44,989 bases of DNA from Silene noctiflora (GCA_009801015.1 VHZZ01000138.1:4962-49950), one strand, 5' to 3'. Shown: positions 12,256-22,949, counted from the stretch's first letter. Program-made: numbers and translations. The notes: generated from the sequence alone by a model not told the origin.

Positions 12256-12892
12256 ATTTTTCTCAAAATTAAGTCATAAAGATACTACTTTCACAAGGGT
12301 ACTACGAGCTGAAAAGAAAACTCGAACCCAAAATTTATAATCAATTATCAATAAAATCAAAATCTATTATCCATCAAACCCGTCTCAACTACTAAACAAT
12401 CTTCGTTATTTAGTCCTAGTCTCATCATTGTTAGGACTATTACAATTATATAAAACCCTAGAAAATATTAATAATAATAAATTATTAATATTATTATTAT
12501 TATTACATTGATGAATTATTTTCATGTGCTATATTAATTAAAATTAAACTTCTCTCTCTTGACTTTCCTCCTTTCTCTCCCTCATAATTATTATCCCCTT
12601 TTTGCCCTCCAAACCTTTACTCCTCAAAAAAATTCATCTGATCCAGCTTCAAATTTTCCTACTTTATATGGTTTTTCCACTTTCTGGGTCTAGATTAGAT
12701 CACCCAATTAGATTCTATATTAAATTTTTCTAATTTAATTTATTGGGTTGATTTAATTTAATTCAATTTTTCTTATTTGGGGTCATGTAATTTAATTAGG
12801 GTTGATCAATTTTTATGGTGTTGAGGAGGGTAATATCAATTAATTTAAATAATTATCATAAATTATTTTAATTTATTTTAAATTGAAGAAAA
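12256..12892 (+). promoter_or_regulatory. Upstream region and leader of the SBH gene
   Basis: This holds the likely SBH promoter and 5' leader. A TAATAATAAATTATTAATATTATTATTATT microsatellite-palindrome lies at about 12466-12505. A CT-rich stretch (TTCTCTCTCTTGAC, then TTTCTCTCCC) follows at 12549-12580, typical of plant leaders. No single TATA box can be chosen with confidence among the AT runs. Confidence 0.4.
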
Positions 12893-15800
12893 ATGGTGTC
12901 AGATGAAATTCTGGGCACATTTGCACCAATATTTGTGTATTGGGCATATTCTGGGATTTATATAATGTTGGGTTCACTTGATAATTATCGTTTACATTCA
13001 AGAAAAGATGAAGATGAAAAGAATTTGGTCTCTAAATCTACTGTTGTTAAGGGTGTTCTTCTTCAACAATCTGTTCAAGCTGTTGTTGCTATCATCCTTT
13101 TTGCAGTATGTCCCTTAAATTCTGTGTTTTTTTAGAATTTTTTGAGTTTAATTTGATCTGGGTATTGATTAGTTTTGTTGAATATTGAGTTGTTAGATTG
13201 ATTGTGTTTTTACTTGACGGCACTCACAACCGATTTAAATAATGTTAGAAAGGAAAGGGGGTTGAGAGACGTCATAACTTGTGACCGTCAGAAGCAAGAC
13301 TTGCTCTTTTTCCATATATAGTGTTGATTATTATGTTTATAAATTGGTTTTTGTTACTTGCCCATGTGTTAATTTAGTTTGAGCTAAGAATTTGTACGAG
13401 CTAAGGTAGTGAGATGAGAAAGTTATAAGCTTTTTGCTATATTGAATGTTTTTAGCTAAAAATTGGTGTGGGAATCAAGAATTTGGAGATATGTAGCCAT
13501 GTAGCTGAACTGTAATGTTTTCTCCAGCCGTGGTCGATTTGCGTTTAGATGGAATTATGAATTACGGAAGTGTGTGAAATGATTGACACTTCTTAGTGTA
13601 CTGAGATGAGAAAGTGTCAATCTTTTTGATAGATTTAATGTTTTTAGCTGAAAAATTGGTGTGGAAAATAAGAATTTGGAAAAATTTAGGTGGACTGTAA
13701 TGTTTTCTCCAGCCATTGGTGATTTGCGATTAGATTGAATTATGAATTAGGAAAGTGTGTGAAATGATGGACACTTTAACGATTGCGTCTAAGAAAGATC
13801 TTGAAAGGAGCATGCTTGTATAAGTCGATGTGCTCACGCTAGAATGATAGTTGTTCAAGTTACGATTTGATGAATGATATGGGACTCAGGAAATGTCCCT
13901 AGCTGCCGTTGGTTGAGTGGGATTGAGTTTTGGTTTGGCTATGAAAAAGGTTGTTTACGAAGGGAACTATAAGAAAGCCACTAGTTGTCACTTGTAAATT
14001 TAACAACTCGCATGGAATGAGAGTGATTGTTAGAGGGGTAATGAATGTCAATATAAGAGAAGATTGTGGATGTAGTGGTGGTAGATTGGTAGTGGAAGGA
14101 GGAAAGAAATTTCGCTATTAAGGGGGTTATAGTTACCCACCTTTCCTCTAGGGCAGTGCATTACTCCGAATAAGGTAATAGAAATCACTAATAGTTCCCC
14201 CACCAGTCACCACCCCATTTTCCTTTGTTCACCACCATCACGTCTCTACTATTCTCCGTTCATGCTGGATTCTATCACTCGAATACGTAGTAGTAGTTAC
14301 TTCTATATCATTTGAGCCTGTAAGGAGTGAAGGATAAGCCACGCCTGACGCCACTGAAGAAAGTAGTTAAAACCTGCATAATTTACTGTCTTCCCTGTGA
14401 AAGTCTTCTATAATTAAAATTTGTCAAGTCATATGTTCTAGAGAAGGTGGAAACTGTTAAGAAGTCGACATGCTTGAATGGAATGAGGACTTTGAATATT
14501 CTTGTAACGTCATTCATATGCTCTAGATAACAGGTGCAGATGTGAAACTTTTTAGAAGTTGACATGTTTGAATGAAACGAGGACTTTGAATATTCTTGTA
14601 AGGTCGTACATTTCTGTCCTCTGTCTTGTTAATTGTCCTATCTGGTCAAAGGTGGTTTGGGAAGTTGTAGGATCAGTGATCATTTTCTAGAAAGATATAT
14701 TATTTACGGATGTGTGTTAGTTCAACTAATAAAACCTTCCACTAAAATTGCAACACACACACGCGCGCATACATAATCATTTTCAATTCGATCGACCTCT
14801 TTGCCAAGTCTCTAGACATGTAAAGGTCCAAAAACAAAAGCATCTGCACAATGTTCCATTCATTGAGACCTCTCCCCTTCAACATCGCTGACTATTTAGA
14901 AAGGCAGACAATCAGCACAATCAAGTAGTCTAAAAACGATTGTCTGCAACCAGCCTGAACAATGTCTTTTCTTTTTGCGAGGTAGTCTAGGGATATTATC
15001 TGTTAACCTATTGTTCTAGAAACTAGGTGAAGCTTTTAGGAAGTTGACTTTGGGGTTGGAAAGTAATTGTACGTTGTTTTGTTTCCCTCTGAATTTTTCC
15101 TGAAATACCCTTTTTGAGTTACCTCACGGCCGTACCTTGGTAATGTTAAATTTAAGATAATCTAAGAGAACTTGGGAGCAAATATTTAGATACATCATCA
15201 AGAACATTAGCATTGCCTCAAGGGCTCCAGGAAATTGTGGAGTAAGGGGGATTCGCCAGTTTGGATGTACATAAATCTCTTAATCCTCGTAATATTTAGA
15301 CAAATCTTGTAGATTCTAGACTATAAGCTAAGAATAAGAGGAGAATGTTGCTGGAACATGTTTGCTCAGAATCACTGATTTAGTGTAGCATCATAGAAGA
15401 TCTTCCCCAAATTTGTAAAATCATGCATTTTCTATTTTCACAAAAATCCATGTTTGCGACTTTTGGATGCATTAGACTTCCGTTTCTGAAATTCCAACAG
15501 GGTTTGCGTAAGTTGTAGTGGTTAACTTATTTGCTTAGAGTTCAAAATTTCAGATATGTTGTGATCTTGCCAGGTCTCATACCTCTAATAATAAGAGCTG
15601 TCAGTTCCCATTTAACATGTTGAGTAACCGGATTTCGCTGGTCTCAGCCCTCTAATTGTTGGAAATGCTTGTGTATGTAGGTGACTGGAAATCCCGATGA
15701 TGCTCTAACTGAGCAGAAATCTTCTATACTTGTTCTCATCCGCCAATTTGTTACGGGAATGATGGTTTTAGACACCTGGCAATATTTCATGCATCGGTAC

Positions 15801-16235
15801 ATGCACCATAACAAGTTTTTGTACCGCCATATCCATTCCCAGCATCACCGGCTTGTTGTGCCCTACGCATTTGGGGCGCTTTACAACCATCCTGTGGAGG
15901 GTCTTCTTCTTGACACAATTGGAGGTGCTTTGTCCTTCCTTATTTCCGGCATGTCTCCCCGGATGTCCATTTTCTTCTTTTCCTTCGCAACAATAAAAAC
16001 TGTAGATGATCATTGTGGCCTGTGGCTACCTGGGAATCTCTTCCACGCCCTGTTTAAGAATAATACTGCATATCACGATGTGCATCACCAGCTTTATGGC
16101 AGCAAGTACAACTTTTCGCAGCCGTTCTTTGTCATGTGGGACCGGATTCTTGGAACCTACATGCCGTACTCGTTAGTGCAGCGAGAGGGAGGTGGGTTGG
16201 AGGTCACACCAGCAAAGGAGTGGAAGGACGAATGA
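12893..16235 (+). CDS. SBH: Sphinganine C4-monooxygenase (sphingoid base hydroxylase)
   Basis: Two exons, 12893-13105 and 15681-16235, join in phase at Ala71/Val72 to give 255 residues; Arabidopsis SBH1 and SBH2 are about 260. The enzyme hydroxylates C4 of dihydrosphingosine to make phytosphingosine in the endoplasmic reticulum, using a di-iron centre of the fatty acid hydroxylase family. The iron-binding histidine boxes are present in exon 2: HRYMHH, HSQHH and HDVHH, along with FVMWDRILGTYMPYS near the C-terminus. Hydrophobic segments at about residues 8-25 and 55-72 and again around the middle fit an ER membrane protein. The single intron is 2.6 kb and contains two local duplications. It is the plant SBH1/SBH2 type; which of the two cannot be decided, though synteny favours SBH2. 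A tandem array begins about 0.8 kb downstream. Confidence 0.96.
13411..13775 (+). repeat. Diverged tandem duplication in the SBH intron
   Basis: The segment 13411-13590 (starts GAGATGAGAAAGT, ends GATTGACACT) recurs at 13603-13775 (ends GATGGACACT). Shared phrases in order include ATTGGTGTGG, CTGTAATGTTTTCTCCAGCC and AGTGTGTGAAATGAT. The period is about 190 bp with moderate divergence and small indels. Confidence 0.8.
14461..14605 (+). repeat. 51-bp direct repeat in the SBH intron
   Basis: GAAGTCGACATG...TTGTAACGTC at 14461-14511 recurs as GAAGTTGACATG...TTGTAAGGTC at 14555-14605, with about five differences, offset 94 bp. This is another local duplication in the same intron, with no known function. 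Confidence 0.75.
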
Positions 16236-16629
16236 CCACTTTGAATTTGAACTAGATAGCCACTGTATGTGATCCATGTACCACTATTATTGCTTAATCC
16301 CATAAATTTGATTTGGACTTCCTCGGAATGTGCTTTAATGTATATGTTTTTTTTTGTAATTGTATTTATTCGTATCTATATGAAGTTTTTGACTCATGAA
16401 CGAGCATTCGATCATGGAGTGTCACCATTTCAGCATTTTTCTACTTGGATGGTTGATGGTTTTGTTGGAAAGGAGCCGACTTCTGATTGCGTTTTCAGTT
16501 CAAATGCATTTCAGACTTTCAGTACATTGATCATCACTTGGTCGACCTATTTTCAATAATCGAGTAGTGGATAATCAAACTCGAGATCAGAGTTCTAAGC
16601 CTTAGCCTTCGATGTTCTGCTTTTTGCTT
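16236..16629 (+). other. SBH 3' UTR and flank
   Basis: The region after the SBH stop codon probably includes the 3' UTR. A 96-codon open frame at 16269 has no recognisable similarity and no supporting context. I see no clear polyadenylation signal that stands out from the AT-rich background. Confidence 0.4.
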
Positions 16630-16760
16630 CATAATCGACTCTTGGTGCGTGTTATATGGCGCTGCTCCGGTTGAATGGCTGGTGTATTTAGTTCACGAGT
16701 TGGGTTCGAGATCCAGATCTAAGAAATTTCTTCCTCTATTTCAGCAAGTTCAATCACTAG
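16630..16760 (+). mobile_element. Possible SINE head between SBH and the tandem array
   Basis: GGTTGAATGGCTGG at about 16669 resembles an A box and GGGTTCGAGATCC at about 16703 a good B box, about 35 bp apart. The downstream part and tail are not clear. It differs from the SINE family at 10 kb and 21.6 kb. Boundaries are approximate. Confidence 0.45.
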
Positions 16761-17012
16761 AGAAACAAAACCTGTTTGAAAATTTTCCTGTAAAATTCTT
16801 ACAATCATAGGACTCGCGATCCACAAATAAAGTGGATAGTTTGTCCGGGATTAGACTTGATATAAAATTGGCACGGTCCGAATAACCTGAACTGTCCTCG
16901 ATTCAACGTCCGAAAAGATTTGAGGTTGACATATAACCTAATAGGCTCAACCTAATATGACCCAACCCGAATATTGTTGCACACTACCTCCCTAGTTAAT
17001 TTGATACTAATA

Positions 17013-19174
17013 TTCAATTTCTACCGTTCGGGAGGTCATGTCGAGTCATGTTTCTTTCTCTCCCAATTTATCTTGCACGTTTCCAAGGTCGTTTAAGTAG
17101 TTGCCTTATTAGATTTCAGCACCAAATAACAAGTATTAGTCCAGTTTTAACGAGTATCCGGCTTTCACCCGAGATTGGTTTATTGCATACTAGCACCCAC
17201 AAATGTCTCACTTATTCCCCTAAATTTGTTTGGATGCTTTATCTGACCCAAGTAATCGTACGTGTGATTTATGGACATTTTTGTTCCGGGACTTTAGGAT
17301 CCCGAAAACCGTGTATTATATCACTTCAATTTCAGCCGTTCGGGAAGTGGTGACGGTCCATGTTTCTTTCTCTCCCGGTTTTTCTAGCACGTGTCCGGGG
17401 TTGCTTCAGGAGTTGCCTTATTTGATTTCAACATCAAATAACAAGTAATCCATTTTTAACGAGTATCCAACTTTCGCCAAAAATTAGTTTATTACATATC
17501 GTCACCCTCAAATATTCTCAGTTACTCCTCAAAATATCTGCGGACGCTTTATCTGACCTTTGGAATCGTCTCTGTGATTTACGGACATTTTTGTTTCGGG
17601 AATCCCGAAAAGGTGTATTATACACTTCAATTTCAGTTGTTCAGGATGTCGTGTTGGGTCTTGTTTTTTCTCCCCAATTTTGGTGCACGTATCCGAGGCC
17701 GTTTCAGGAGTTGCCTTGTTCTATTTCAGAACAAAATAATAAGAATTAATTCATTTTTAACGAGTATCTGACTTTCACTGGAGATTATTTTATTACATAC
17801 CGGCACCCTCAAATGTCTTCTATTACTCCACAAAATTTGTGTGAACACTATACAACCCGACGAACAATCCGTGTGATTTTCGGACATTTTTATCCCGGGA
17901 CCCTGTAATCTCGAATATCGTGTATTATACACTTCAATTTCACCCGTTCGGGAGGATGTGTCGGGCCATGTTTCTTTCTCTCCCGATTTTTCTTGCACGT
18001 GTCCGAGATCGTTTTAGGAGTTGTCTTATTTTGTTTCAGAACCAAATAACAAGTATTAATTCATTTTTAACGAGTATCCGACTTTTACCGGAGATTAGTT
18101 TATTACATACTGACACCCTCAAATGCCCTCTGTTACTCCACAAAATTTGATTGGACACTTTATCCAACCCGAGGAATCGTCAGTGTGATTTTCAGGCATT
18201 TTTGTTCCGGGACCTTGTAATCCTGAAAATCGTGTATTATACGCTTCAATTTCACCTGTTCAAGAGGTCGTGACGAGTCATGTATCTTTCTCTCTCGATT
18301 TTTCTTGCACGTCTCCGAGATCGTTTTAGGAGTTGTCTTATTTTGTTTCAGAACCAAATAACAAGTATTAATCCATTTTTAACGAGTATCCGACTTTTAC
18401 CGGATATTAGTTTATTACATACCGACACCCTCAAATGTCCTCCGTTACTCCACAAAATTTGTGTGGACACTTTATCCAACCCGATGAATCGTTAGTGTGA
18501 TTTTCAGGCATTTTTGTTTCGGGACCTTGTAATCCTGAAAATCGTGTATTATACGCTTCAATTTCACCTGTTCAAGAGGTCGTGTCGAGTCATGTTTCTT
18601 TCTCTCCCGATTTTTCTTGCACGTCTCCGAGATCGTTTTTGGAGTTGTCTTATTTTGTTTCAGAACCAAATAACAAGTATTAATCCATTTTTAACGAGTA
18701 TCCGACTTTTACCGGAGATTAGTTTATTACATACCGACACCCTCAAATGTCCTCCGTTACTCCACAAAATTTGTGTGGACACTTTATCCAACCCGAGGAA
18801 TCGTCAGTGTGATTTCCGGGCATTTTTGTTCCGGGACCTTGTAATTCCGAAAATCGTGTATTATACGCTTCAATTTTACCTGTTCGAAAGGTGGTGTCGG
18901 GTTATGTTTCTTTCTCTCCCGATTTATCTTGCACATGTCCGAGATCGTTTTAGGAGTTGTCTTATTTTGTTTCAGAACCAAATAACAAGTATTAATCCAT
19001 TTTTAACGAGTATCCAACTTTCGCCCGAGATTAATTTATTGCATACCGGCACCTTTAAATGTACTCGGTAACTCCTTAAAATTTATGTGGACGCTTTATC
19101 TGACTCTAGGAACCGCCCTTGTGATTTACGAACATTTATGTTCCGAGATCCTGAAATTCCGAAAACCGTGTATT
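17013..19174 (+). repeat. Tandem array of seven 312-bp units
   Basis: The phrase ATGTTTCTTTCTCTCCC and its variants begin at 17048, 17360, 17662, 17968, 18280, 18592 and 18904. Spacing is 312, 302, 306, 312, 312 and 312 bp. Each unit also carries CAAATAACAAGTATTAAT, TTTTTAACGAGTATCC, AGTTTATTACATAC and TGTATTATACACTTCAATTT in the same order. The central units (about 17950-19000) are nearly identical, while outer units are more diverged. Because 312 is a multiple of three, parallel 65- to 185-codon open frames recur in the units on both strands; these are a by-product, not genes. ACTACCTCCC at 16983-16992 and its complement at 19311-19320 flank the array and might be the ends of a carrier element. 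Confidence 0.92.
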
Positions 19175-20081
19175 GGTACGTAGACGCAAAAATGACCCAA
19201 ACCAGAAATGAACCCCGATCAAACTCGATCTGACTCCAATTCTTCTCAATCCGAAATAACCCGACTTACACCCAACCTGATTGATCCTTTTGTCGGGTCT
19301 ACTCAGGATGGGAGGTAGTAATAGACAACTCCACAACCTAAAATAAATTGCATTAATCGAAGCAGACTCGATTCAAATGTATCAAGAAGCAACCCTGACC
19401 AAAGACAATGCATCACCCACCCCAAATAGTTAAGTCAAGTGACAAGTTCTTCGATCACTCTATCACCACATATTCTTTTTTTGGTAAAAATCACCACATA
19501 TATAATGAAATAGTGATGGCCAAATTTGGCACACTTTATAGCATTGATTCATTGGTCTCAAATTAGGTGAACTAGGCCTCTTATTTTAGACGGGTTATTT
19601 TCCGTCTGAAATAAATCGTACCAAATGTAGACATTTTACGATAAAATGTTACTATTTTTTGACAAAATATTACCATAATTTTCAGGGTAAAAGTGACAAC
19701 TTTAATTATAACATTTTGTCATTAAATAGTTTCATTCTATTAAAAAAATGGTGACATTTAGAACGTCTTATTTCAGAACGTCTGGAGTAAAACTTATTAG
19801 GGAGTTATTCACAAGTTGACCTTATTACACACATTTTTTTCAGGTTCGAGACCTAGAGTATTATTTTTAATGCTATTAAGAAAAGTTGAGACTACAAATG
19901 GTAGAACTTTCACACTCTCGATATTCGATTACGATGTCGGGTATGGGTCACGAGTTCAGGTACGGGTTTACGTTGTATGAGACTGTGTAATCGATATATT
20001 TATCACGAGGCAGCGAGACAAGTTTGTAGTCAGAAACGAAATTTCCCCAAGTCATCAATCGAGTAATTTCTTATTAGTTTA
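19175..20081. other. Intergenic DNA, no gene seen
   Basis: This begins with a CCGAAA/ACCCGA-rich stretch (to about 19320) of retroelement-like composition, then becomes AT-rich. Around 19590-19795, ATTTTAGACGGGTTATTTTCCGTCTG and TAGAACGTCTTATTTCAGAACGTCTGG look like inverted ends of another small element. No coding signal was found. Confidence 0.4.
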
Positions 20082-20413
20082 CTAGTATAGCTCCCGTGCA
20101 AATGCACGGTATTTTAGATACAAATATTAGAGAATTTGACAATTAATTAAACTAATGCAATTTACCTCCATTTTGAAAAGGGTAGAAAATTTGCATATAT
20201 AATTTTAAGAAGATCTTTATTAGCCTTATTTGTGTAAAAGTTAAACAATGATTGATGTTATAAAATAAATTAGGAGATAAATAATGTTTAATAGTAAAAA
20301 TAGAAGTGCACAATAACTAATTAGGAAATAAATATTGTCTAGTAGAATATTACTTGGGCGGGAAATTTAAGCGAGATAATTTAGAGATGTGTTAATTTTT
20401 AGTATATAGGAGA
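20082..20413 (-). mobile_element. Complete short non-autonomous Helitron, copy 1
   Basis: On the minus strand the element starts TCTCCTATATACTAAAA, follows an A, and ends with the hairpin CCGTGCATTTGCACGG, then GAGCTATACTAG, followed by T. This is the Helitron pattern A|TC...hairpin...CTAG|T with no target duplication. It is 332 bp with no coding capacity, so it depends on a helicase made elsewhere. A relative at 28778-29115 shares the entire length and both end points, which supports the boundaries independently. Confidence 0.85.
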
Positions 20414-21039
20414 TGTTTTAAATTGTTCATTAACTTACAATAAATATTTTATTATTTAGATATGTTATTTGTGGTCATTATAGTCTCTAATCAAGTTTCA
20501 TTTTTGTGTAAAACAAACTATGAAGATCATTGTTAAATAGAGAGTGAATAATAAACATGATTATAGAAATTTTCCTAATAGATTATTAAACGACTTAATG
20601 AAATTATTGTCACGGAATATATACAACAAATATTTGTAAATTTATTATAAGAAAATAATCGCAATAATTTCATCAAAAAAATACGGCTTTTCTCATCTAA
20701 CCAGGTCGATATATAGGATGATTATTAAAAATGCAAGTATCGCAAATTTGGGAAGCATCCCCGACTACTAAAAGATTAAGAAATCTCAATAATTTTCCGC
20801 CTAATGACATACTCCGTACTATTTTAGAATATTTACCTCCTAATAATTGGTCCCACTATCTATATATTTATTTGCTATTGCACAATTTGCCTCCTAAATA
20901 TTACCGATAATTATCATAATATTTTCATAAATCATCGTTTAACTTTTAAATAAACACAACACAAATTACCTAGCTACTCTTTTAAAAATAATATTTTAAA
21001 TACCAATAGTTTAATTGTTAGATTCTATAACATCTTTAT
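20414..21039. other. AT-rich intergenic DNA, possible body of a second Helitron
   Basis: No gene is seen. Because a plus-strand Helitron-type 3' end follows at 21040-21080, part of this stretch may be the body of that element, but I could not place its TC 5' end with confidence. Confidence 0.35.
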
Positions 21040-21080
21040 CTATAAAACCGCGCTATTGCGCGGGATTCACACTAAGCTAG
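21040..21080 (+). mobile_element. Helitron 3' terminus of a second family
   Basis: The hairpin CCGCGCTATTGCGCGG at 21048-21063 is followed by GATTCACACTAAG and CTAG at 21077-21080, then T. A short GC hairpin about ten bases before a CTRR end is the Helitron 3' signature. The sequence differs from copies 1 and 2 and the orientation is opposite to that of the Helitron at 20082-20413. The body is not delimited. Confidence 0.65.
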
Positions 21081-21515
21081 TATAGTCCAGTAATTACATA
21101 AATTCATGCAACTACATCAAACATATACTCAAAAACAATTGAGGATTAGTTCCAAAATATTTAGGGTCGGCTGACATAAACCATCATTTGAAACTGTCAA
21201 AGGTAGTCAACAAGGCTCGATAATATACAAAGATGGAGATTGTAGAAATATTTGAAAAATCATTTTATTAAAAATTACAATAATGATAATGGCAAAAATA
21301 AAATAATAAATAAACCAACTTTAAACTTAAAATTACAAAATAAAAATCAAAACAAAAAATGAAAAAAGTAAATATAATACCACTAAATACTTTTTATGTA
21401 CACAGAATTGAAACTTGGTAAGATTCAATCTATTTAGATTTTAGAATAATAATTACCTTTGATATAATACCGAAATAAATAATTCTACACATTATTCCTG
21501 TTCGGTCCAATTCAC
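21081..21515. other. PKS 3' flank beyond the SINE, AT-rich
   Basis: AT-rich DNA that was probably the original 3' UTR and flank of the minus-strand PKS gene before the SINE inserted. No gene is seen here. Polyadenylation-type AATAAA motifs are frequent (for example near 21297-21310 on the plus strand), so none is informative. Confidence 0.4.
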
Positions 21516-21713
21516 TACATTTCTCGAATTTTTTTTTTGGTGTAAACCATCCGGTTTAATCGGAATTCGAGCCGGGTAGGACCACTAGGGCTAGGGCGGT
21601 AAAGCACTCCCTCATGAGTTTCAACACTGTTGCGTTCCCAGGGCTCGAACTTGTTAAGTTAGAACAACCCCTTGCCAGTTGATCTAAGTGCTCATGGGTT
21701 ACATTTCTCGAAT
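21516..21713 (-). mobile_element. SINE with 14-bp target duplication at the PKS stop codon
   Basis: The SINE body is 21530-21699. Its A tail is the T run at 21530-21538 on the plus strand. TACATTTCTCGAAT flanks it perfectly at 21516-21529 and 21700-21713, giving a 14-bp target site duplication. On the minus strand it has A-box-like TTAGATCAACTGG and B-box-like GTTCGAGCCC, and ends in CCGGATGGTTTACACC before the tail. It belongs to the same family as 9988-10153 and, more decayed, 23733-23845. The right duplication covers the last codons of the PKS gene, and the first SINE base completes the stop codon. Confidence 0.93.
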
Positions 21714-22904
21714 AGCATTTTGAACAGTAGATTTCATGTCACTGGGACTCCTATAAACATCCTCGGCCACCCTAACCGCCTTCTGACTCCTACACCCGCC
21801 AAGCAACCCGCCTGACCGCGACTTCTGACCGCCCTTCGTCTCAACCCGTTTCACTGCTGAGCTGGATTTAGGCCCCACTCCACTCCCTGTCACTGAAGTC
21901 AACGTTGACCTCTGATCTTCTGAACAATCAGCTGCACTGGCAGTAACCACACTCCAGTCTACACTAACCTCACTCGGCTCGTATCTAGTCGTCAGGGTCC
22001 CACATCCACCGTACCTATTATTCGGGTTATTACCTGTACACGACAGGCACTCAATCTCGAACAAGTCGGAGCTGGTATCGCTTTCAGTGTCGTCAATGTA
22101 GGTCCCACAAGTCCGACCTTCCAATGATTTTGGTATACTGTCCCATGGCAACATATTTTCTTTTTCGATTTGAAGGTTCTTGACAAATGTCGGCACAGGG
22201 GCCGACACTGGGAACGTAAACGGGTCAGGGTTAGGGTTAGGGTTAGGGTTAGGGTTAGGGTCAATGACCGGCCTCAGCTTATTGAGTCGAGCTATTTCAG
22301 CTGTGTCGAAACTTGTCTTGATTGTTCTTGTAATACTTTCTCTTCGAAATGAAGAATTATTGTCGAAACTTGTATCGTCTTGATTACTGCTTAATCGATC
22401 TTGGAACTCGATTTCAATGGATTTATCATTACAACAATAACATGAAGATAAAAATGACAATTTGATATTATTTTTTACCTTGATAATATTTTTACCCCTA
22501 GACGGATTCCTGTGAACCGGTCTTAATAACCCGCTTTGGCTATTCCAGCTCGACGACTCTGAGTAAATACTTGGAGTTCGAGGCTGTAAATTGAGTTTCG
22601 ATAGGTTAATTACCGTCTTTTGATTATGTTTTTCGACGATTTGATGCTCGTTTTTTGTAGTTTTTGTGTTATTTCCTTGATTATCGACCTCTCCGTTGAA
22701 GTATTTATCGGCACTAAAGACGTCAATCTCTTCATCGTCAATAATAAGCTTTTTATTATTGAGGTTACGGGTTGTATTGACAAGGTTACGGATGTAATTT
22801 TCTTCTGATGGGTTGAGGTACGACGAAAATGAAACGTCGCGGAGGGTGGTGTAATTGGTTTCGGATGGCCTAGAAGGCGGTATGCCGGTGTTTGAAGAAG
22901 CCAT
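21699..22904 (-). CDS. PKS: PHYTOCHROME KINASE SUBSTRATE family protein
   Basis: A single uninterrupted frame of 401 residues; PKS genes are typically intronless. PKS proteins sit at the plasma membrane, bind phytochromes and phototropins, and act in phototropism and leaf positioning. Family marks, in order: LRDVSFSSYLNPSEENYI (21-38), EIDVFSADKYFN (59-70), RTPSIYSESSSWNSQSGLL (109-127), a cysteine cluster SSCYCC (153-158) and EVSVDWSVVTASAAD (312-326). Residues 216-228 are a Pro-Asn repeat made by a CCCTAA microsatellite. The C-terminus ends IREM, and the stop TAA sits at the junction with a SINE; the pre-insertion stop would have been TAG. Synteny points to the Arabidopsis PKS2 locus, but sequence alone does not decide which paralogue it is. 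A gene on the same strand, PMT2, lies 7 kb upstream. Confidence 0.92.
   Translation of the reverse strand: MASSNTGIPPSRPSETNYTTLRDVSFSSYLNPSEENYIRNLVNTTRNLNNKKLIIDDEEIDVFSADKYFNGEVDNQGNNTKTTKNEHQIVEKHNQKTVINLSKLNLQPRTPSIYSESSSWNSQSGLLRPVHRNPSRGKNIIKVKNNIKLSFLSSCYCCNDKSIEIEFQDRLSSNQDDTSFDNNSSFRRESITRTIKTSFDTAEIARLNKLRPVIDPNPNPNPNPNPDPFTFPVSAPVPTFVKNLQIEKENMLPWDSIPKSLEGRTCGTYIDDTESDTSSDLFEIECLSCTGNNPNNRYGGCGTLTTRYEPSEVSVDWSVVTASAADCSEDQRSTLTSVTGSGVGPKSSSAVKRVETKGGQKSRSGGLLGGCRSQKAVRVAEDVYRSPSDMKSTVQNAIREM
22227..22260 (-). repeat. TTAGGG hexamer microsatellite inside the PKS coding region
   Basis: AGGG is followed by five perfect TTAGGG units at 22231-22260. On the coding strand this reads CCCTAA and encodes alternating Pro and Asn at residues 216-227. 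The repeat unit is a multiple of three, so length change stays in frame. It matches the vertebrate-type rather than the plant-type (TTTAGGG) telomere repeat and is far too short to be telomeric. Confidence 0.95.
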
Positions 22905-22949
22905 GTAGGAAAGTATTGCTTGAGTTGAGGGTACGGTTTTGAGGTGATG

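Noticed and set aside
18514..19071. A 185-codon open frame and several 65-90-codon frames on both strands
   Set aside because: They are produced by the 312-bp tandem unit, whose length is a multiple of three, so frames repeat automatically. No domain or start context supports a protein.
17013..19174. CRISPR-like array
   Set aside because: Units are 312 bp and contiguous with no unique spacers, in a plant nuclear context. The 15-bp repeats at 39341 also lack spacers.
22227..22260. Interstitial telomere
   Set aside because: Only 34 bp, inside a coding frame, and of the TTAGGG type rather than the usual plant TTTAGGG.
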